64,000 bases of DNA, taken from Arthrobacter sp. YN. Lineage in GTDB: Bacteria; Actinomycetota; Actinomycetes; Actinomycetales; Micrococcaceae. A model generated the notes under the pieces. That model searched no databases. It was not told the origin of the DNA and worked only from the letters and a program-made list of their open reading frames with translations. Location of the stretch: positions 1,364,001 through 1,428,000 of the forward strand of contig NZ_CP022436.1 of NCBI RefSeq assembly GCF_002224285.1. The letters run 5' to 3'. The translations under genes and the position numbers were made by a program. Position 1 is the stretch's first letter. Each line of letters begins with the position of its first letter. This document shows positions 37,602 to 47,039 of this stretch, piece by piece.

Positions 37602-38699
37602 TTACTTGGTGATCGGGCCGAGTACCGGATCGTCAACGTAAGCCGTCTTGACGTTCTCTGCCGTAACAATCTGCGGCGGGAGGAGGTACGCCGGGACGGT
37701 CTTAACGCCGTTCTTGTAGGAGTCCTTGTCGTTGATTTCCAGTTCCTTACCGGCCTGGAGATCCTTCACCATGGTGATGGCGTGCTCAACGAGCTTGCGG
37801 GTGTCCTTGTTGATGGTGGAGTACTGCTCGCCTGCCATGATCGACTTGACGGACTCAACCTCGGAGTCCTGGCCGGTGACAACCGGGAGCGGCTTGCCGG
37901 CGGCCTTGACGGACGTCAGCACTGCGCGGGCCAGGGTGTCGTTCGGGGACAGGACGCCGTCCAGGGAAGCGGTGCCGTAGCTGCCGGTAAGCAGCGTGTC
38001 AGCGCGACGCTGGGCGTTTTCTGCCTTCCAACCCTGCGTCACAGCCTGCTCGAACGAGGTCTGGCCGGAGACTACCTTGAGGGTGCCGTCGTCGATCTTC
38101 GGCTTCAGGACGCTCATGGCGCCGTCGAAGAAGACCTTTGCGTTGGCATCATCCGGGGAGCCTGCGAACAGTTCAATGTTGTAGGGGCCGGAAGCCTTCT
38201 TGGCCTTCATGCCGTCCAACAGGGCCTGGCCCTGCAGTTCGCCCACCTTGAAGTTGTCGTAGGCCACGTAGTAGTCCACGTTCTCGGTGTTCAGGAGCAG
38301 GCGGTCGTAGGCGATGATGGTTGCGCCGGAATCCTTGGCCTGCTGGAGCTGCGTACCCAGTTGGGCGCCGTCGATAGCACCGACGATGATGACCTTGGCG
38401 CCCTTGGTGACCATGGCGCTGATCTGGTTCTGCTGCTCGGACACGCCGCCGTTGGCGAACTGTACGTCCGGCTTGAAGCCGGCGCTGGTGAGGCCGTCGT
38501 TGAACAGCTTCTCCGCGAGGACCCAGTTTTCACTGGTCTTCTGCGGAAGTGCGACGCCGATCATCGAGTCCTTGGGGAACGCTTCCCCGCCTGCTGTGCT
38601 GCTGCTTGAGCCGCTGTCAGAGCGGCCGCAGGCTGTCAGCGCCAGTGCCGCAATGGCAGCGACTGCTGCTGCCTTTCCTGCTTTACCAAACATTCGCAT
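37602..38699 (-). CDS. chvE: ChvE-type sugar-binding lipoprotein
   Basis: The 365-residue substrate-binding protein has lipobox ALALTACGR and a Ser-rich linker, then a periplasmic-binding fold of the ChvE/XylF kind (IGVALPQKTSENWVLAEKLF; KVIIVGAIDGAQLG; IIAYDRLLL; PVVTGQDSEVESVKSI). ChvE proteins bind monosaccharides such as arabinose, xylose or galactose; the ligand here is not identifiable. The start is uncertain among ATG 38699, GTG 38711 and ATG 38693. It is the last gene of an ATPase-permease-binding protein operon and is followed by a terminator. Confidence 0.86.
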   Translation of the reverse strand: MRMFGKAGKAAAVAAIAALALTACGRSDSGSSSSTAGGEAFPKDSMIGVALPQKTSENWVLAEKLFNDGLTSAGFKPDVQFANGGVSEQQNQISAMVTKGAKVIIVGAIDGAQLGTQLQQAKDSGATIIAYDRLLLNTENVDYYVAYDNFKVGELQGQALLDGMKAKKASGPYNIELFAGSPDDANAKVFFDGAMSVLKPKIDDGTLKVVSGQTSFEQAVTQGWKAENAQRRADTLLTGSYGTASLDGVLSPNDTLARAVLTSVKAAGKPLPVVTGQDSEVESVKSIMAGEQYSTINKDTRKLVEHAITMVKDLQAGKELEINDKDSYKNGVKTVPAYLLPPQIVTAENVKTAYVDDPVLGPITK

Positions 38700-38753
38700 A
38701 TCTTGGTTCACTTTCTGTGTGGGTGGGGTGGAGCGAGTCTGTCAGGACGCGGG

Positions 38754-40022
38754 TTACGCTTCCTTGGAGATGACCTCTTTGGTGGATGTGGTTTCGTCGG
38801 GCTTGATCTCGTTGTTGCGCTGGAAGTTCTTCATCAGCAGTCCGGTGATGGAGCGCTTGCCCTGCGACTTGTTGTAGACATCGAAGGCTACTGCTGCCAG
38901 GAGCACCAGGCCCTTGATGATCTGGGTGAGGTCGGCGCCAACGCCCAGCAGCTGGAGGCCGTTGTTGAGGACGGCCATGACCAGGCCACCGACGATCGAG
39001 CCGATCACGGTGCCAACGCCACCGGTGACTGCTGCGCCACCGATGAAGACGGCCGCAATGGCGTCCAGTTCCCAACCGACGCCGTCGAACGGGCCGGATG
39101 CGGTGGAGCGTCCAACGAAGATCATGCCTGCCAGGCCGGCAAGGACGGACATGTTCATCATGACCAGGAAGTTGACCTTCTTGGACTGCACACCGGACAG
39201 CTCAGCTGCGTGGCGGTTGCCACCCACGGCGTAGACGTGGCGGCCCAGGACGGTCTTGTCGGCGATGAATCCGTAGATGAGGACCAGGACGGCGAGGATC
39301 AGGCCAGGGATGGGGAAGGAGGTGCCGGGGCGGCCGGTGGCGAACAGGTACGTGGCGTAGAGGATGGCGCCGCAGATCAGGACCAGTTTGGTGACCTCGA
39401 CCCAGAGCTCGGGAACGTCGGCGCCAAGTGCCTTGGCGGTAGCGCGGGCACGCAGGGACATGATGACCACGAAAGCTACGGCGATCAGGCCGAGCAACAC
39501 CGTGAGGTTGTTGAAGCCCGTATCCGGTCCGACCTCCGGCAGGTAGCCGGAACCGAGGAACTGGAACTCTTTGGGGACGGGGATGGTGTTGGACTTGCCA
39601 ACGAACTGGTTGAAGCCTCGGAACAGGAGCATGCCTGCCAGGGTCACGATGAAGGCAGGGATGCCCACATACGCCACCCAGAACCCTTGCCAGGCGCCGA
39701 TCACGGCTCCCAGGACCAGTCCGAAGAGCACGCCGGCCCACCAGGGGAAGCCCCAGTCACGCATTGCCAGCGCTACGAAAACGCCCACGAAGGCGGCCAC
39801 GGACCCAACGGAAAGGTCAATGTGTCCGGCGATAATGACCAGGACCATGCCGATGGCCAGGATCAGGATGTAGGAGTTGCCGTTGAACAGGTTGATCACG
39901 TTGCCGGGGGTCAGCGTGCGGCCCTCGGTGAAGATCTGGAAGAAGACGATAAGTGCCACCAGGGCGAAGATCATGCCAAACTGGCGGGTATTGCCACCAA
40001 ATAGCTTCTTGAGCGCGTTCAT
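38754..40022 (-). CDS. gguB: Sugar ABC transporter permease (GguB/XylH-like)
   Basis: The 422-residue permease has about ten or more helices and motifs of the ribose/xylose permease family (LVIIAGHIDLSVGSVAAFVG; AFIVTLAGMLLFRG; YAVGGNRHAAELSG; VIGSIVGGLVMAVLNNGLQLLG). The length and the long insertion between helices fit the GguB/XylH/MmsB group rather than the shorter RbsC. AAGGA lies 7 nt before the ATG. It is between the ATPase and binding-protein genes. Confidence 0.88.
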   Translation of the reverse strand: MNALKKLFGGNTRQFGMIFALVALIVFFQIFTEGRTLTPGNVINLFNGNSYILILAIGMVLVIIAGHIDLSVGSVAAFVGVFVALAMRDWGFPWWAGVLFGLVLGAVIGAWQGFWVAYVGIPAFIVTLAGMLLFRGFNQFVGKSNTIPVPKEFQFLGSGYLPEVGPDTGFNNLTVLLGLIAVAFVVIMSLRARATAKALGADVPELWVEVTKLVLICGAILYATYLFATGRPGTSFPIPGLILAVLVLIYGFIADKTVLGRHVYAVGGNRHAAELSGVQSKKVNFLVMMNMSVLAGLAGMIFVGRSTASGPFDGVGWELDAIAAVFIGGAAVTGGVGTVIGSIVGGLVMAVLNNGLQLLGVGADLTQIIKGLVLLAAVAFDVYNKSQGKRSITGLLMKNFQRNNEIKPDETTSTKEVISKEA

Positions 40023-40067
40023 TGTTTTGGTCCTTGTGTCAGGAAGGGGCGAGGCTGGGCCAACGGG

Positions 40068-41624
40068 TCAGGCGGTTTTGCGGGCGGAAGTCATGAGCTT
40101 CATGAGGCTTTCCTGGCTTGCTTCGTTCTTGTCCAGGACGCCGGTGATGGCGCCTTCAAAAATGGTGTAGATGCGGTCGGACAGGCCCAGAAGCTCCGGG
40201 AGCTCCGAGGAAATGACAATCACTCCCTTGCCCTGGTTCGCGAGCTTCTGGATGATGCCGTAGATCTCGTACTTGGCACCGACGTCGATTCCGCGGGTGG
40301 GTTCGTCCAGGATCAGGAGGTCCGGATCGGTGAACATCCACTTGGCCAGCACCACTTTTTGCTGGTTGCCACCGGAGAGCTTGGCTACGCCTTCCTCAAC
40401 CGACGGGGTCTTGGTCCGCAAAGACTTCCGGTACTCCTCGGCAACGGAGAATTCCTTGCGGGTATCCACCACGGAATAGCTGCTGATCTTGTTCAGCGCC
40501 GCCGACACCGTGGTGGTCTTGATGTCATCCAGCAGGTTCAGGCCCAGGGACTTCCGGTCCTCAGTGACGTAACCGAGTCCGGCGTCGATCGCTTGCTTGA
40601 CGCTGCGGAGGTTGACCTGCTTGCCGTCCTTGTAGACCTGGCCTTTGATGAAGCGGCCGTAAGAGTGTCCAAAGAGGGAACGGGCCAGCTCTGTACGTCC
40701 GGCGCCCATGAGGCCTGCGAAACCGACGATCTCGCCACGGCGGACAAAGAAGTTCGAACCCTTGCAGATCAGGCGGTCCTGGATCTGTGGGTGGCCGACC
40801 GTCCAGTCCTTGACCTCGAAGAAGACCTCGCCGATCTTGGGTTCGTGATCCGGGAAGCGGGACTCCAAGGTCCTGCCCACCATGCCCTTGATGATGCGGT
40901 CCTCATCCACGCCGTCGCGCTTAACGTTGAGCGTTTCGATCGACTTGCCGTCACGGATGATGGTGATCTCGTCCGCGATCTGTTCGATCTCGTTGAGCTT
41001 GTGGGAAATGATGATCGAGGTGATGCCCTTGCCCTTGAGGCCCAGGATCAAGTCCAGCAGGTGCTGGGAGTCCGATTCGTTCAGGGCTGCCGTGGGCTCG
41101 TCCAGGATCAGGAGCTTCACGGACTTGTTCAATGCCTTGGCGATTTCCACCAGCTGCTGCTTGCCGACGCCGATTTCCTTGATGGGGGTATCGGGATCCT
41201 CGCGGAGCCCAACGCGGGCCAGGAGTTCGAGGGAGCGCTTGCGGGCCTCGGCCCAGTCGATCACGCCCCACTTGGTGGGTTCGTTGCCGAGGAAGATGTT
41301 CTCCATGATGGACAGTTCCGGGATCAGTGCCAGTTCCTGGTGGATGATCACGATGCCGGCCGCTTCACTGGCGCGGATGTCCTTGAACTGCTGGGTTTCG
41401 GCTTGGTACACGATGTCTCCCGTGTAGCTTCCGTACCCGTAAACGCCGGAAAGAACCTTCATGAGCGTGGACTTGCCGGCACCGTTTTCCCCGCAGATTG
41501 CGTGGATTTCGCCGGCCATCACACGCAGGCTCACGTTCGACAAGGCCTTCACGCCGGGGAATTCCTTCGTGATCGAGCGCATCTCCAAAAGGATGGGATC
41601 ACCTTGCGTGTCGAGGGATGTCAT
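40068..41624 (-). CDS. gguA: Sugar ABC transporter ATPase, double cassette (GguA/XylG-like)
   Basis: The 518-residue protein has two ABC cassettes in tandem. The first has Walker [14 protein letters not shown], the signature-like [13 protein letters not shown] and Walker [12 protein letters not shown]. The second has a degenerate Walker A ([16 protein letters not shown]), signature [15 protein letters not shown] and [12 protein letters not shown]. This is the usual design for monosaccharide importers of the CUT2 class. It is first in the leftward operon, with a promoter carrying a motif also found before the ROK gene. Confidence 0.9.
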   Translation of the reverse strand: MTSLDTQGDPILLEMRSITKEFPGVKALSNVSLRVMAGEIHAICGENGAGKSTLMKVLSGVYGYGSYTGDIVYQAETQQFKDIRASEAAGIVIIHQELALIPELSIMENIFLGNEPTKWGVIDWAEARKRSLELLARVGLREDPDTPIKEIGVGKQQLVEIAKALNKSVKLLILDEPTAALNESDSQHLLDLILGLKGKGITSIIISHKLNEIEQIADEITIIRDGKSIETLNVKRDGVDEDRIIKGMVGRTLESRFPDHEPKIGEVFFEVKDWTVGHPQIQDRLICKGSNFFVRRGEIVGFAGLMGAGRTELARSLFGHSYGRFIKGQVYKDGKQVNLRSVKQAIDAGLGYVTEDRKSLGLNLLDDIKTTTVSAALNKISSYSVVDTRKEFSVAEEYRKSLRTKTPSVEEGVAKLSGGNQQKVVLAKWMFTDPDLLILDEPTRGIDVGAKYEIYGIIQKLANQGKGVIVISSELPELLGLSDRIYTIFEGAITGVLDKNEASQESLMKLMTSARKTA

Positions 41625-41700
41625 CAGCCCTTACGCCTCCAATGCATGACTTCGTTGTCGGCCCCGCAATGGCGAGGCTGTCTGTTGAAAAAGTAAACTG

Positions 41701-41743
41701 GATCACCCGTCTTGTCGTCAAGACTTGAACGCATGATCCAGCT
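41701..41743 (-). promoter_or_regulatory. Promoter/operator of the sugar operon inside an inverted repeat
   Basis: On the minus strand, TTGACG and TTTACT lie 18 bp apart and make a reasonable -35/-10 pair for the ATPase gene. TTGTCGTCAAGACTTGAAC (41712-41730) covers the -35 and recurs, with three changes, before the ROK gene. CTGGATCA/TGATCCAG brackets the site and, followed by TTTACTTTTT, could also end the upstream ROK transcript. Confidence 0.55.
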
Positions 41744-41753
41744 AACGATTTCG

Positions 41754-42944
41754 TTACCTACCGGTAATACCTGCGTGTTGAAACACCAAAGCGGCGGCTC
41801 CGAGGGCTTCTGCGCGGGCCCCCAACGAGGACATTGCGAGGTGGGTCGTCTCGCCCACTACTGGCACGGCGTGCCGCACAAGGCCCCTGCGGATGGGGTC
41901 CAGCAAGAGGTCGCCAAGGCCCGCCAAGGGGCCGCCCACCACGATCACTTCAGGATTAATAAGGTTGGAAACGTTGCCCAAAGCGCGTCCTACCGCCAGT
42001 CCGGCGTCGTCCACCACCCGCTGTGTTGCGGAGTCGCCGGAGAGACAGTTGCGGACGATGTCCTGTGGTGTCAGCAGGGTCTCCTGGCCGCGTCCCAGCA
42101 GTTCGATCATGGTGGTGGTGGACGCTATGGTTTCGAGGCAACCCCTGTTCCCACAGCGGCACACGAGGCCATGCTCATGGATGGTCGCATGGCCTATTTC
42201 ACCCGTGATGCCCACGTTGCCGTAGTACGGGAAACCGTTGAGAATCAGGCCCGCGCCGATGCCCGAGCCGATCTTGAGGAACATCAGGTTGGAGACCCCG
42301 CTGTGGGGTCCCCATGTCACTTCGGACAGCGCACCGAGGTTGGCATCGTTGTCAACAAAGACGGGGCAATTCAGCGCTTCCTCCAGCCGGTGGAGGATAT
42401 CGATGCCCACCCATTCCGGAAGGATCGCGCCTTGTGCCACCGTGCCGGAACGGCGGTCGATCGGGCCGGGAATGCCCGCACCTGCGCCCACTACGGCAGT
42501 GCGGTCGATGCCGTTCTCGCGGAGTAGTTTTTCCAGCAGCAGGACAGCCGCCGCGATGCCTTCTTCCGCCTGGTGGCCCAGCGGTAATTCGATGTAATCC
42601 TCGGCAATGACGTGGTAGCCCAGTGAGGCAAGGACTACGCGCAGGTGGCGGCGTCCGAAGTCGATGCCGACGGCCACCGCACCGTTGCTGTTCAGCCTGA
42701 CGTTGGTTGCGCGGCGACCGGAACTGGTGGTGGGCTCGGTGGAAACGAGGCCTGCGTCCTGCATGATTTTCACGATGTTGGAAATCGTTGCGGTGGACAG
42801 CCCGGTCTGCCGCGAGAGCTCGGCTTGGGTGGAAGGACCGCTCAACAGGCACTCGATGATGCGCTGCTGATTCAGGTGGCGCAGTGCGGACTGCGAGCCG
42901 GGTTTTCTTGGATGGCTCTTCGTTGAGCGCTGCGTAGCGGGCAT
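41754..42944 (-). CDS. ROK-family transcriptional regulator
   Basis: The 396-residue regulator has an N-terminal winged helix (ALRHLNQQRIIECLLSGPSTQAELSRQTGLSTATISNIVKIMQDAG). It is fused to a ROK sugar-kinase-like domain (AVGIDFGRRHLRVVLASLG; FVDNDANLGALSE), including the zinc motif HEHGLVCRCGNRGCLE. Such proteins repress sugar operons and release DNA on sugar binding. The gene is immediately upstream of the ChvE/GguAB-type operon on the same strand, and the two promoters share a 19-bp motif. ATG 42944 lacks an SD, so the transcript may be leaderless. Confidence 0.9.
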   Translation of the reverse strand: MPATQRSTKSHPRKPGSQSALRHLNQQRIIECLLSGPSTQAELSRQTGLSTATISNIVKIMQDAGLVSTEPTTSSGRRATNVRLNSNGAVAVGIDFGRRHLRVVLASLGYHVIAEDYIELPLGHQAEEGIAAAVLLLEKLLRENGIDRTAVVGAGAGIPGPIDRRSGTVAQGAILPEWVGIDILHRLEEALNCPVFVDNDANLGALSEVTWGPHSGVSNLMFLKIGSGIGAGLILNGFPYYGNVGITGEIGHATIHEHGLVCRCGNRGCLETIASTTTMIELLGRGQETLLTPQDIVRNCLSGDSATQRVVDDAGLAVGRALGNVSNLINPEVIVVGGPLAGLGDLLLDPIRRGLVRHAVPVVGETTHLAMSSLGARAEALGAAALVFQHAGITGR

Positions 42945-42971
42945 GACAAGAAGATTGCCCCACAAGCAACG

Positions 42972-42990
42972 TTGTAGTCAAGAAGTGAAC
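42972..42990 (-). promoter_or_regulatory. Candidate ROK operator upstream of its own gene
   Basis: TTGTAGTCAAGAAGTGAAC matches the site before the sugar operon (41712-41730) at 16 of 19 positions. In both places the minus-strand TTGAC falls in the -35 position. Autoregulation together with control of the transporter would follow. Confidence 0.6.
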
Positions 42991-43254
42991 ACAAGGAGTC
43001 AACTCTCTGCGACATACTCCAACGCAAGAACATGGGATACGTACCCCTTGTGAGGCCCGCTATTCACGCTATGAACGGGGATTTTCCTGCAGAGCGGGCC
43101 CCGCAACGGGGAGGTTGCGGTCAATGCGTCCCGATTTGGCGGCGTACGGGTCCAAATGCCCCACCCCGTGAACGTGTCCCGGGCCTACGCTGGAATCAAG
43201 AAACGTCGGGGCACCCGTGTGCGCCGCGACCAGGCGAAAACCTAGGTGGTAAAG
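42991..43254. other. Intergenic region upstream of the davA-like gene
   Basis: I see no gene here. Apart from the region just before the davA-like start, which carries AGGTGG, there is a C/G-rich stretch with short inverted repeats (GCGGGCCCCGC-like near 43096-43112). No convincing promoter consensus is seen. Confidence 0.35.
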
Positions 43255-44097
43255 ATGCTGCTCTCCGTCCTGCAGGCGAACGCTTCCGTCATGGACGTCG
43301 ACGCCAATCTCCGAACGATCGACGACGCCGCCCATCGCGCCGCCCAGGCAGGAGCAGGCTTGCTGCTCACTCCAGAGCTGTTCCCCGTTGGATACGCGCC
43401 GCTGCGCTTGCATGCCGAATTTGATCCGGCCACGCTTCCCGGCATCCGGGAACGCCTGGCGGACATTGCCCGCCGGCACAGCATTGGCCTGGTGTACAGC
43501 CTTCCGGCGCCGGCCGCGGAAGAAACAGCCCACGACGACGGCGCTCAGCCGGCTTCCGCCGGTGGTCGCTGGCACATCACGGCTACTTTGCTGGACGCTT
43601 CGGGCAACGAAGTCCTCAAGTACGCCAAGGTCCACCTCTTCGGTCCGGAGGAACACAAGGCGTTTGTCGGCGCCCAAGAACCTCCCGCCGTCGTGGATTT
43701 CAACGGGATCCGTACGTCGATGCTGATCTGCTATGACGTTGAGTTCCCTGAAGCCGTGCGCGCTGCAGCGACGAGGGGCGCGGAGCTGTTGCTGGTTCCC
43801 ACTGCGCTGTCCGCTGGATTCGAGAATGTCCCGCAGGTGCTGATCCGTGCCCGTGCGTTGGAAAGCCAGCTCAACGTGGCGTACGCCAACCACTCCGGCC
43901 ACGAGGATATCTACTCGTTCCTGGGCGGCAGCGTGGTGGCCGGTCCGGACGGCTCGTTGCTCGCCGCGGCAGGGGACGGGGCCGCGCTGCTGTTCGCCGA
44001 AGTCGGCACGCAGACGGTGAAGTCCGCACGGGAGGAAGTCCCGTACCTGCGCGAACGCCGGCCGGAACTCTACAAGCAGTGGGAGCAGCGCAGTTAG
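43255..44097 (+). CDS. davA: Nitrilase-superfamily amidase, probable 5-aminovaleramidase
   Basis: The 280-residue carbon-nitrogen hydrolase has a complete triad: Glu41 in LLLTPELFPVGY, Lys125 in YAKVHLFGPEE and Cys159 in SMLICYDVEFPE. The latter two motifs closely resemble Pseudomonas DavA, which hydrolyses 5-aminovaleramide to 5-aminovalerate and ammonia in lysine degradation. A davB-like lysine monooxygenase is encoded 4.5 kb away in the same cluster. AGGTGG lies 5 nt before ATG 43255. The C-terminal four bases overlap the convergent PucR gene. Confidence 0.8.
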   Translation: MLLSVLQANASVMDVDANLRTIDDAAHRAAQAGAGLLLTPELFPVGYAPLRLHAEFDPATLPGIRERLADIARRHSIGLVYSLPAPAAEETAHDDGAQPASAGGRWHITATLLDASGNEVLKYAKVHLFGPEEHKAFVGAQEPPAVVDFNGIRTSMLICYDVEFPEAVRAAATRGAELLLVPTALSAGFENVPQVLIRARALESQLNVAYANHSGHEDIYSFLGGSVVAGPDGSLLAAAGDGAALLFAEVGTQTVKSAREEVPYLRERRPELYKQWEQRS

Positions 44098-45704
44098 GCG
44101 ACAACCCCGTCTGTCACGGAGCCGATCAACTCCTCCACGTACTGCAACGCAAACCACAGCTCGGCACGCACCTGTGCCTGGTTGAGGTCCATGTCCAGCA
44201 GCTCGCCCAGCACGCCGATCTGCCGCCGCACGCTGTTCCGGTGCAGTCCCAGGAGTTTGGCTGAGCCGTCCCAACTGCCGTTTTCGCTGAGCCAGCCGCG
44301 AAGCACGGACAGCAACGGATCGCGCCGGTCCGGTTCGAGTGAGAGCACAGGCGCGAGGAGCCGCTCCGCCAACAGGGTTCCGGCTTCGCGCCCCAGCAGC
44401 CCCGCAACTGACCAGGTCACTTCATCCACCCGGGCGCTCTTGCCGGTGGTGACCACGCGGCTGCGCAATGAGGTGGCCCGCTGGTAGGCGGCGGCGAGTC
44501 CCGTGAGCTCGGTCGGTTCGCCTATCACCAGGCGCCATCCCAGTTTCTCGATGTCGGCCAGCAACGCGTCGTCCACCTTCAACCGGGTAATTGCCGCGAA
44601 ACCATACTCGGTGATCTCCACGAGCTTGGTGTCGAAGAGCCTCCGCCATTGCAGCAACTCGCGAACCGGCCCGTCGTCAGCAGCGCCGTCCACCCGGACG
44701 CCTTGCACCACGCGCATCTGCCCGGATCTGGTGGAGGACAAACTCTGGGCCAGCAGGTCCTTCAGGCCGTTGACCTGTTTGGTGGAGCCGGACGTCAACG
44801 AGTCCGGGTGCAGCAGCACCGCCGTGGCCAGCTGGCTGGGGGCCAGCGACCCACTGGTCCTTTGCCGCACCAGCAGTTCCAACAACCCCACAGCCGACTG
44901 CACCACGTTGTTCTGTGCAGGCGTCAACGGTGCATCCGAACCCAGGATCAAGGCCCCGAGGTTCGCGTCCTTGGTGCTCCGCAGCGGATGCCCAAACACC
45001 AGCGCCGAACCGGGTTGTTCGAAGCCGTCCATCTCAACGCGCGGCCCGCTGCCGGACAACAGTCGCTCCAGCATCGGCGACAGCAATGAATGCTCGACGC
45101 CGGTGCTGCCGCCGGCACTGTGACCGCGCGCCCGGACCCGTCCGTCGGCCCCCACCAGCACGGCCCACACCGGCACCCGCTGCACCAGTGCGGCGAGCAA
45201 TTCGTGTTCGGGCCTGGGGGAGAGGACTGCCCGCATAAGTTGGCGGTTGGTCTCGGCAAGTTGGCGGAAGACCCGCGCATTGTCCGTCTCCAGCAGCTGG
45301 GAGAACTCCAGCCCGATCGCTGCGAACGGCACGGATTCCGGGACCTCGAACAACGTGAGGTTGTGCTTGCGGCAAGCGTCAAGCAGCACGTCCGGTACGG
45401 CGTCGAAGTATGGCCTGATGCCGAAGCCCAGCGCCGCCACTTTCGCGTCCACCAGCCGCTGGACGTAGGCATCCACCTTGGCCGCCGAGCCGCCCTTCCC
45501 CAGGAAAGGCAGCCCGGCGGTGAGGAGGAACTCGCCCTCGGGAAGGTACGGCGTGGGGTCCTCAAGCTCACTCGGTTCCACCCACCTCAGCAACGAGGCG
45601 CCGCTGCCGCCGTCGTGAAGCATTGTCAACTCCGGCGGCAGCTGCTCCACAAATTGTTCGAGCGTGACGAAACTCAGGCGGGCGGTGGCGGGTTCAGGCG
45701 ACAT
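44094..45704 (-). CDS. PucR-family transcriptional regulator
   Basis: The 536-residue regulator has an N-terminal PucR-type sensory domain (LRWVEPSELEDPTPYLPEGEFLLTAG; VPDVLLDACRKHNLTLFEVPESVPFAAIG), a middle GGDEF-like/CdaR region, and a C-terminal PucR helix-turn-helix (SAKLLGLHRNSVRRQIGVLGELLDMDL). PucR regulators usually activate purine or amino-compound catabolism from linked promoters. ATG 45704 overlaps the end of the racemase gene by 11 nt, so they form one leftward unit. It probably senses lysine or a derived amide. Confidence 0.87.
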   Translation of the reverse strand: MSPEPATARLSFVTLEQFVEQLPPELTMLHDGGSGASLLRWVEPSELEDPTPYLPEGEFLLTAGLPFLGKGGSAAKVDAYVQRLVDAKVAALGFGIRPYFDAVPDVLLDACRKHNLTLFEVPESVPFAAIGLEFSQLLETDNARVFRQLAETNRQLMRAVLSPRPEHELLAALVQRVPVWAVLVGADGRVRARGHSAGGSTGVEHSLLSPMLERLLSGSGPRVEMDGFEQPGSALVFGHPLRSTKDANLGALILGSDAPLTPAQNNVVQSAVGLLELLVRQRTSGSLAPSQLATAVLLHPDSLTSGSTKQVNGLKDLLAQSLSSTRSGQMRVVQGVRVDGAADDGPVRELLQWRRLFDTKLVEITEYGFAAITRLKVDDALLADIEKLGWRLVIGEPTELTGLAAAYQRATSLRSRVVTTGKSARVDEVTWSVAGLLGREAGTLLAERLLAPVLSLEPDRRDPLLSVLRGWLSENGSWDGSAKLLGLHRNSVRRQIGVLGELLDMDLNQAQVRAELWFALQYVEELIGSVTDGVVA

Positions 45705-46941
45705 TGCCCTGCCCGGCGGCGGCCGGCTCCTGGTAGTCGGGGCACTCGTAAGCGCTGTCCCGGTCGGCGCCGCTTGCGTAGGCGCGTGGCAGGCGGGGCG
45801 CGATCCTGTTGATGATCTCGTCGCCGTGACTGCCGATTGCAGCACCCCAGTCGTCGGCGCTCGCCGCCCCGGACGCAGGATCGCCGAACAACACCGCGGT
45901 GTCTCCGACGTCGATTCCCGAAGCGTCCGGGCCGAGGTCCACCATGAACTGGTCCATGCAGACCTTGCCGATCACCGGCACGCTGCGGCCCGCGATGTTC
46001 ACTACGGACCGGCCGCTGATGCCCTTGGGGATGCCATCTGCGTAACCGAGCGGAATGAGCCCGAGGTAGCGCGGCTCGTAGGTGATGGCCTGGTGTTCGT
46101 AGCTGACACCGGTCCCGGCCGGGACTTTCTTGACCATGACCAAGGGTGCCGTCACGCTGAGCGCTGGGCGCAGGCCGAAATCCGCCGGGTTGAGGTGGTC
46201 GGCCGGTGCCAGGCCGTAGATGGCCAGCCCTGCCCGGACCATGTCGAAATGGAATTCGGGCCGGTCCAGGATGTTCGCCGAACTGGAAACATGCCGGAGC
46301 TGCGGGTTCAGGCCCGCCTCATGGGCTTCCCGCACAGCGTCCTCGAACTCTGCGACGGCGGTGGCGTTGCCCGGGTGGGCGGGCACATCGGCCCAGGCCA
46401 GGTGGGTCCACAGCCCCCGGACGCGGAGGGTGCCGTCCAGTTCGGCCTGACGGGCGGCATGGACGAGTTCAGCCCAATCTTCCTTGCGTGCACCGCCGCG
46501 GCTCAGTCCGCTGTCCAGTTCAAGATGTACGACGGCGGGGCGGCCAACGCGTTCCGCGATGCCTGCCAGCACCTCCAGTTGGCTGACGCTTCCGAGCGAC
46601 ACATCAATGTCGTTTTTCAGTGCTTCAAGAATGGTGGCACTTGTCTGGGATGCCAGATACAGCCACGAGAGGATGGGGACCGTAATGCCTGCTTGGCGAA
46701 GGGCAATTGCCTCGGTGAGCTGGGCGGTTCCCAGCCAGTCCGCCCCCGCCTCTACTGCGGTGCGGGCTACTTCCACCAAGCCATGTCCGTAAGCGTTCCC
46801 CTTCACTACGGCCATGAAATGCGGCGCCTCGGTGCGCTTTTTCAGTGCTGTGACATTGTCTGAAATCGCGGACAGGTCCACGGTGACCTGTCCTGACAGG
46901 GCGGCCGGAGCAGCTCCTTGATAGTGTGCATTACGTCTCAT
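45694..46941 (-). CDS. alr: Alanine racemase-family enzyme, possibly a lysine or broad-range racemase
   Basis: The 415-residue PLP enzyme of fold type III has Lys47 (AVVKGNAYGHG) forming the Schiff base and Tyr281 (GVSYEHQA) as the second catalytic base. It has an N-terminal TIM barrel and a C-terminal beta domain (PVIGKVCMDQFMVDLG). Gly replaces the common Ala in the K-A-N-AYGHG motif. A signature of alanine specificity cannot be read. Being co-transcribed with pucR and divergent from the lysine permease and monooxygenase, it may interconvert D- and L-lysine. TATAGT 8 nt before the ATG suggests a leaderless mRNA. Confidence 0.87.
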   Translation of the reverse strand: MRRNAHYQGAAPAALSGQVTVDLSAISDNVTALKKRTEAPHFMAVVKGNAYGHGLVEVARTAVEAGADWLGTAQLTEAIALRQAGITVPILSWLYLASQTSATILEALKNDIDVSLGSVSQLEVLAGIAERVGRPAVVHLELDSGLSRGGARKEDWAELVHAARQAELDGTLRVRGLWTHLAWADVPAHPGNATAVAEFEDAVREAHEAGLNPQLRHVSSSANILDRPEFHFDMVRAGLAIYGLAPADHLNPADFGLRPALSVTAPLVMVKKVPAGTGVSYEHQAITYEPRYLGLIPLGYADGIPKGISGRSVVNIAGRSVPVIGKVCMDQFMVDLGPDASGIDVGDTAVLFGDPASGAASADDWGAAIGSHGDEIINRIAPRLPRAYASGADRDSAYECPDYQEPAAAGQGNVA

Positions 46942-46949
46942 GGTTGAAC

Positions 46950-46955
46950 ACTATA
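46950..46955 (-). promoter_or_regulatory. -10 box of the racemase-pucR unit
   Basis: TATAGT on the minus strand ends 8 nt before the racemase ATG, the spacing expected for a leaderless transcript. No good -35 is seen, which would suit an activator-dependent promoter. Confidence 0.5.
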
Positions 46956-47039
46956 GGTCATTTTGCACCGCGGTGAGAGGTGGCTCACATGCCAGTCTTG
47001 TGGAGGGGAAATCGAAACTACTTTGAAGGGACGTCAAGG

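Noticed and set aside
38703..41696. Long plus-strand frames opposite the sugar transporter genes
   Set aside because: They are shadows of the permease and ATPase genes, whose motifs are clear on the minus strand.
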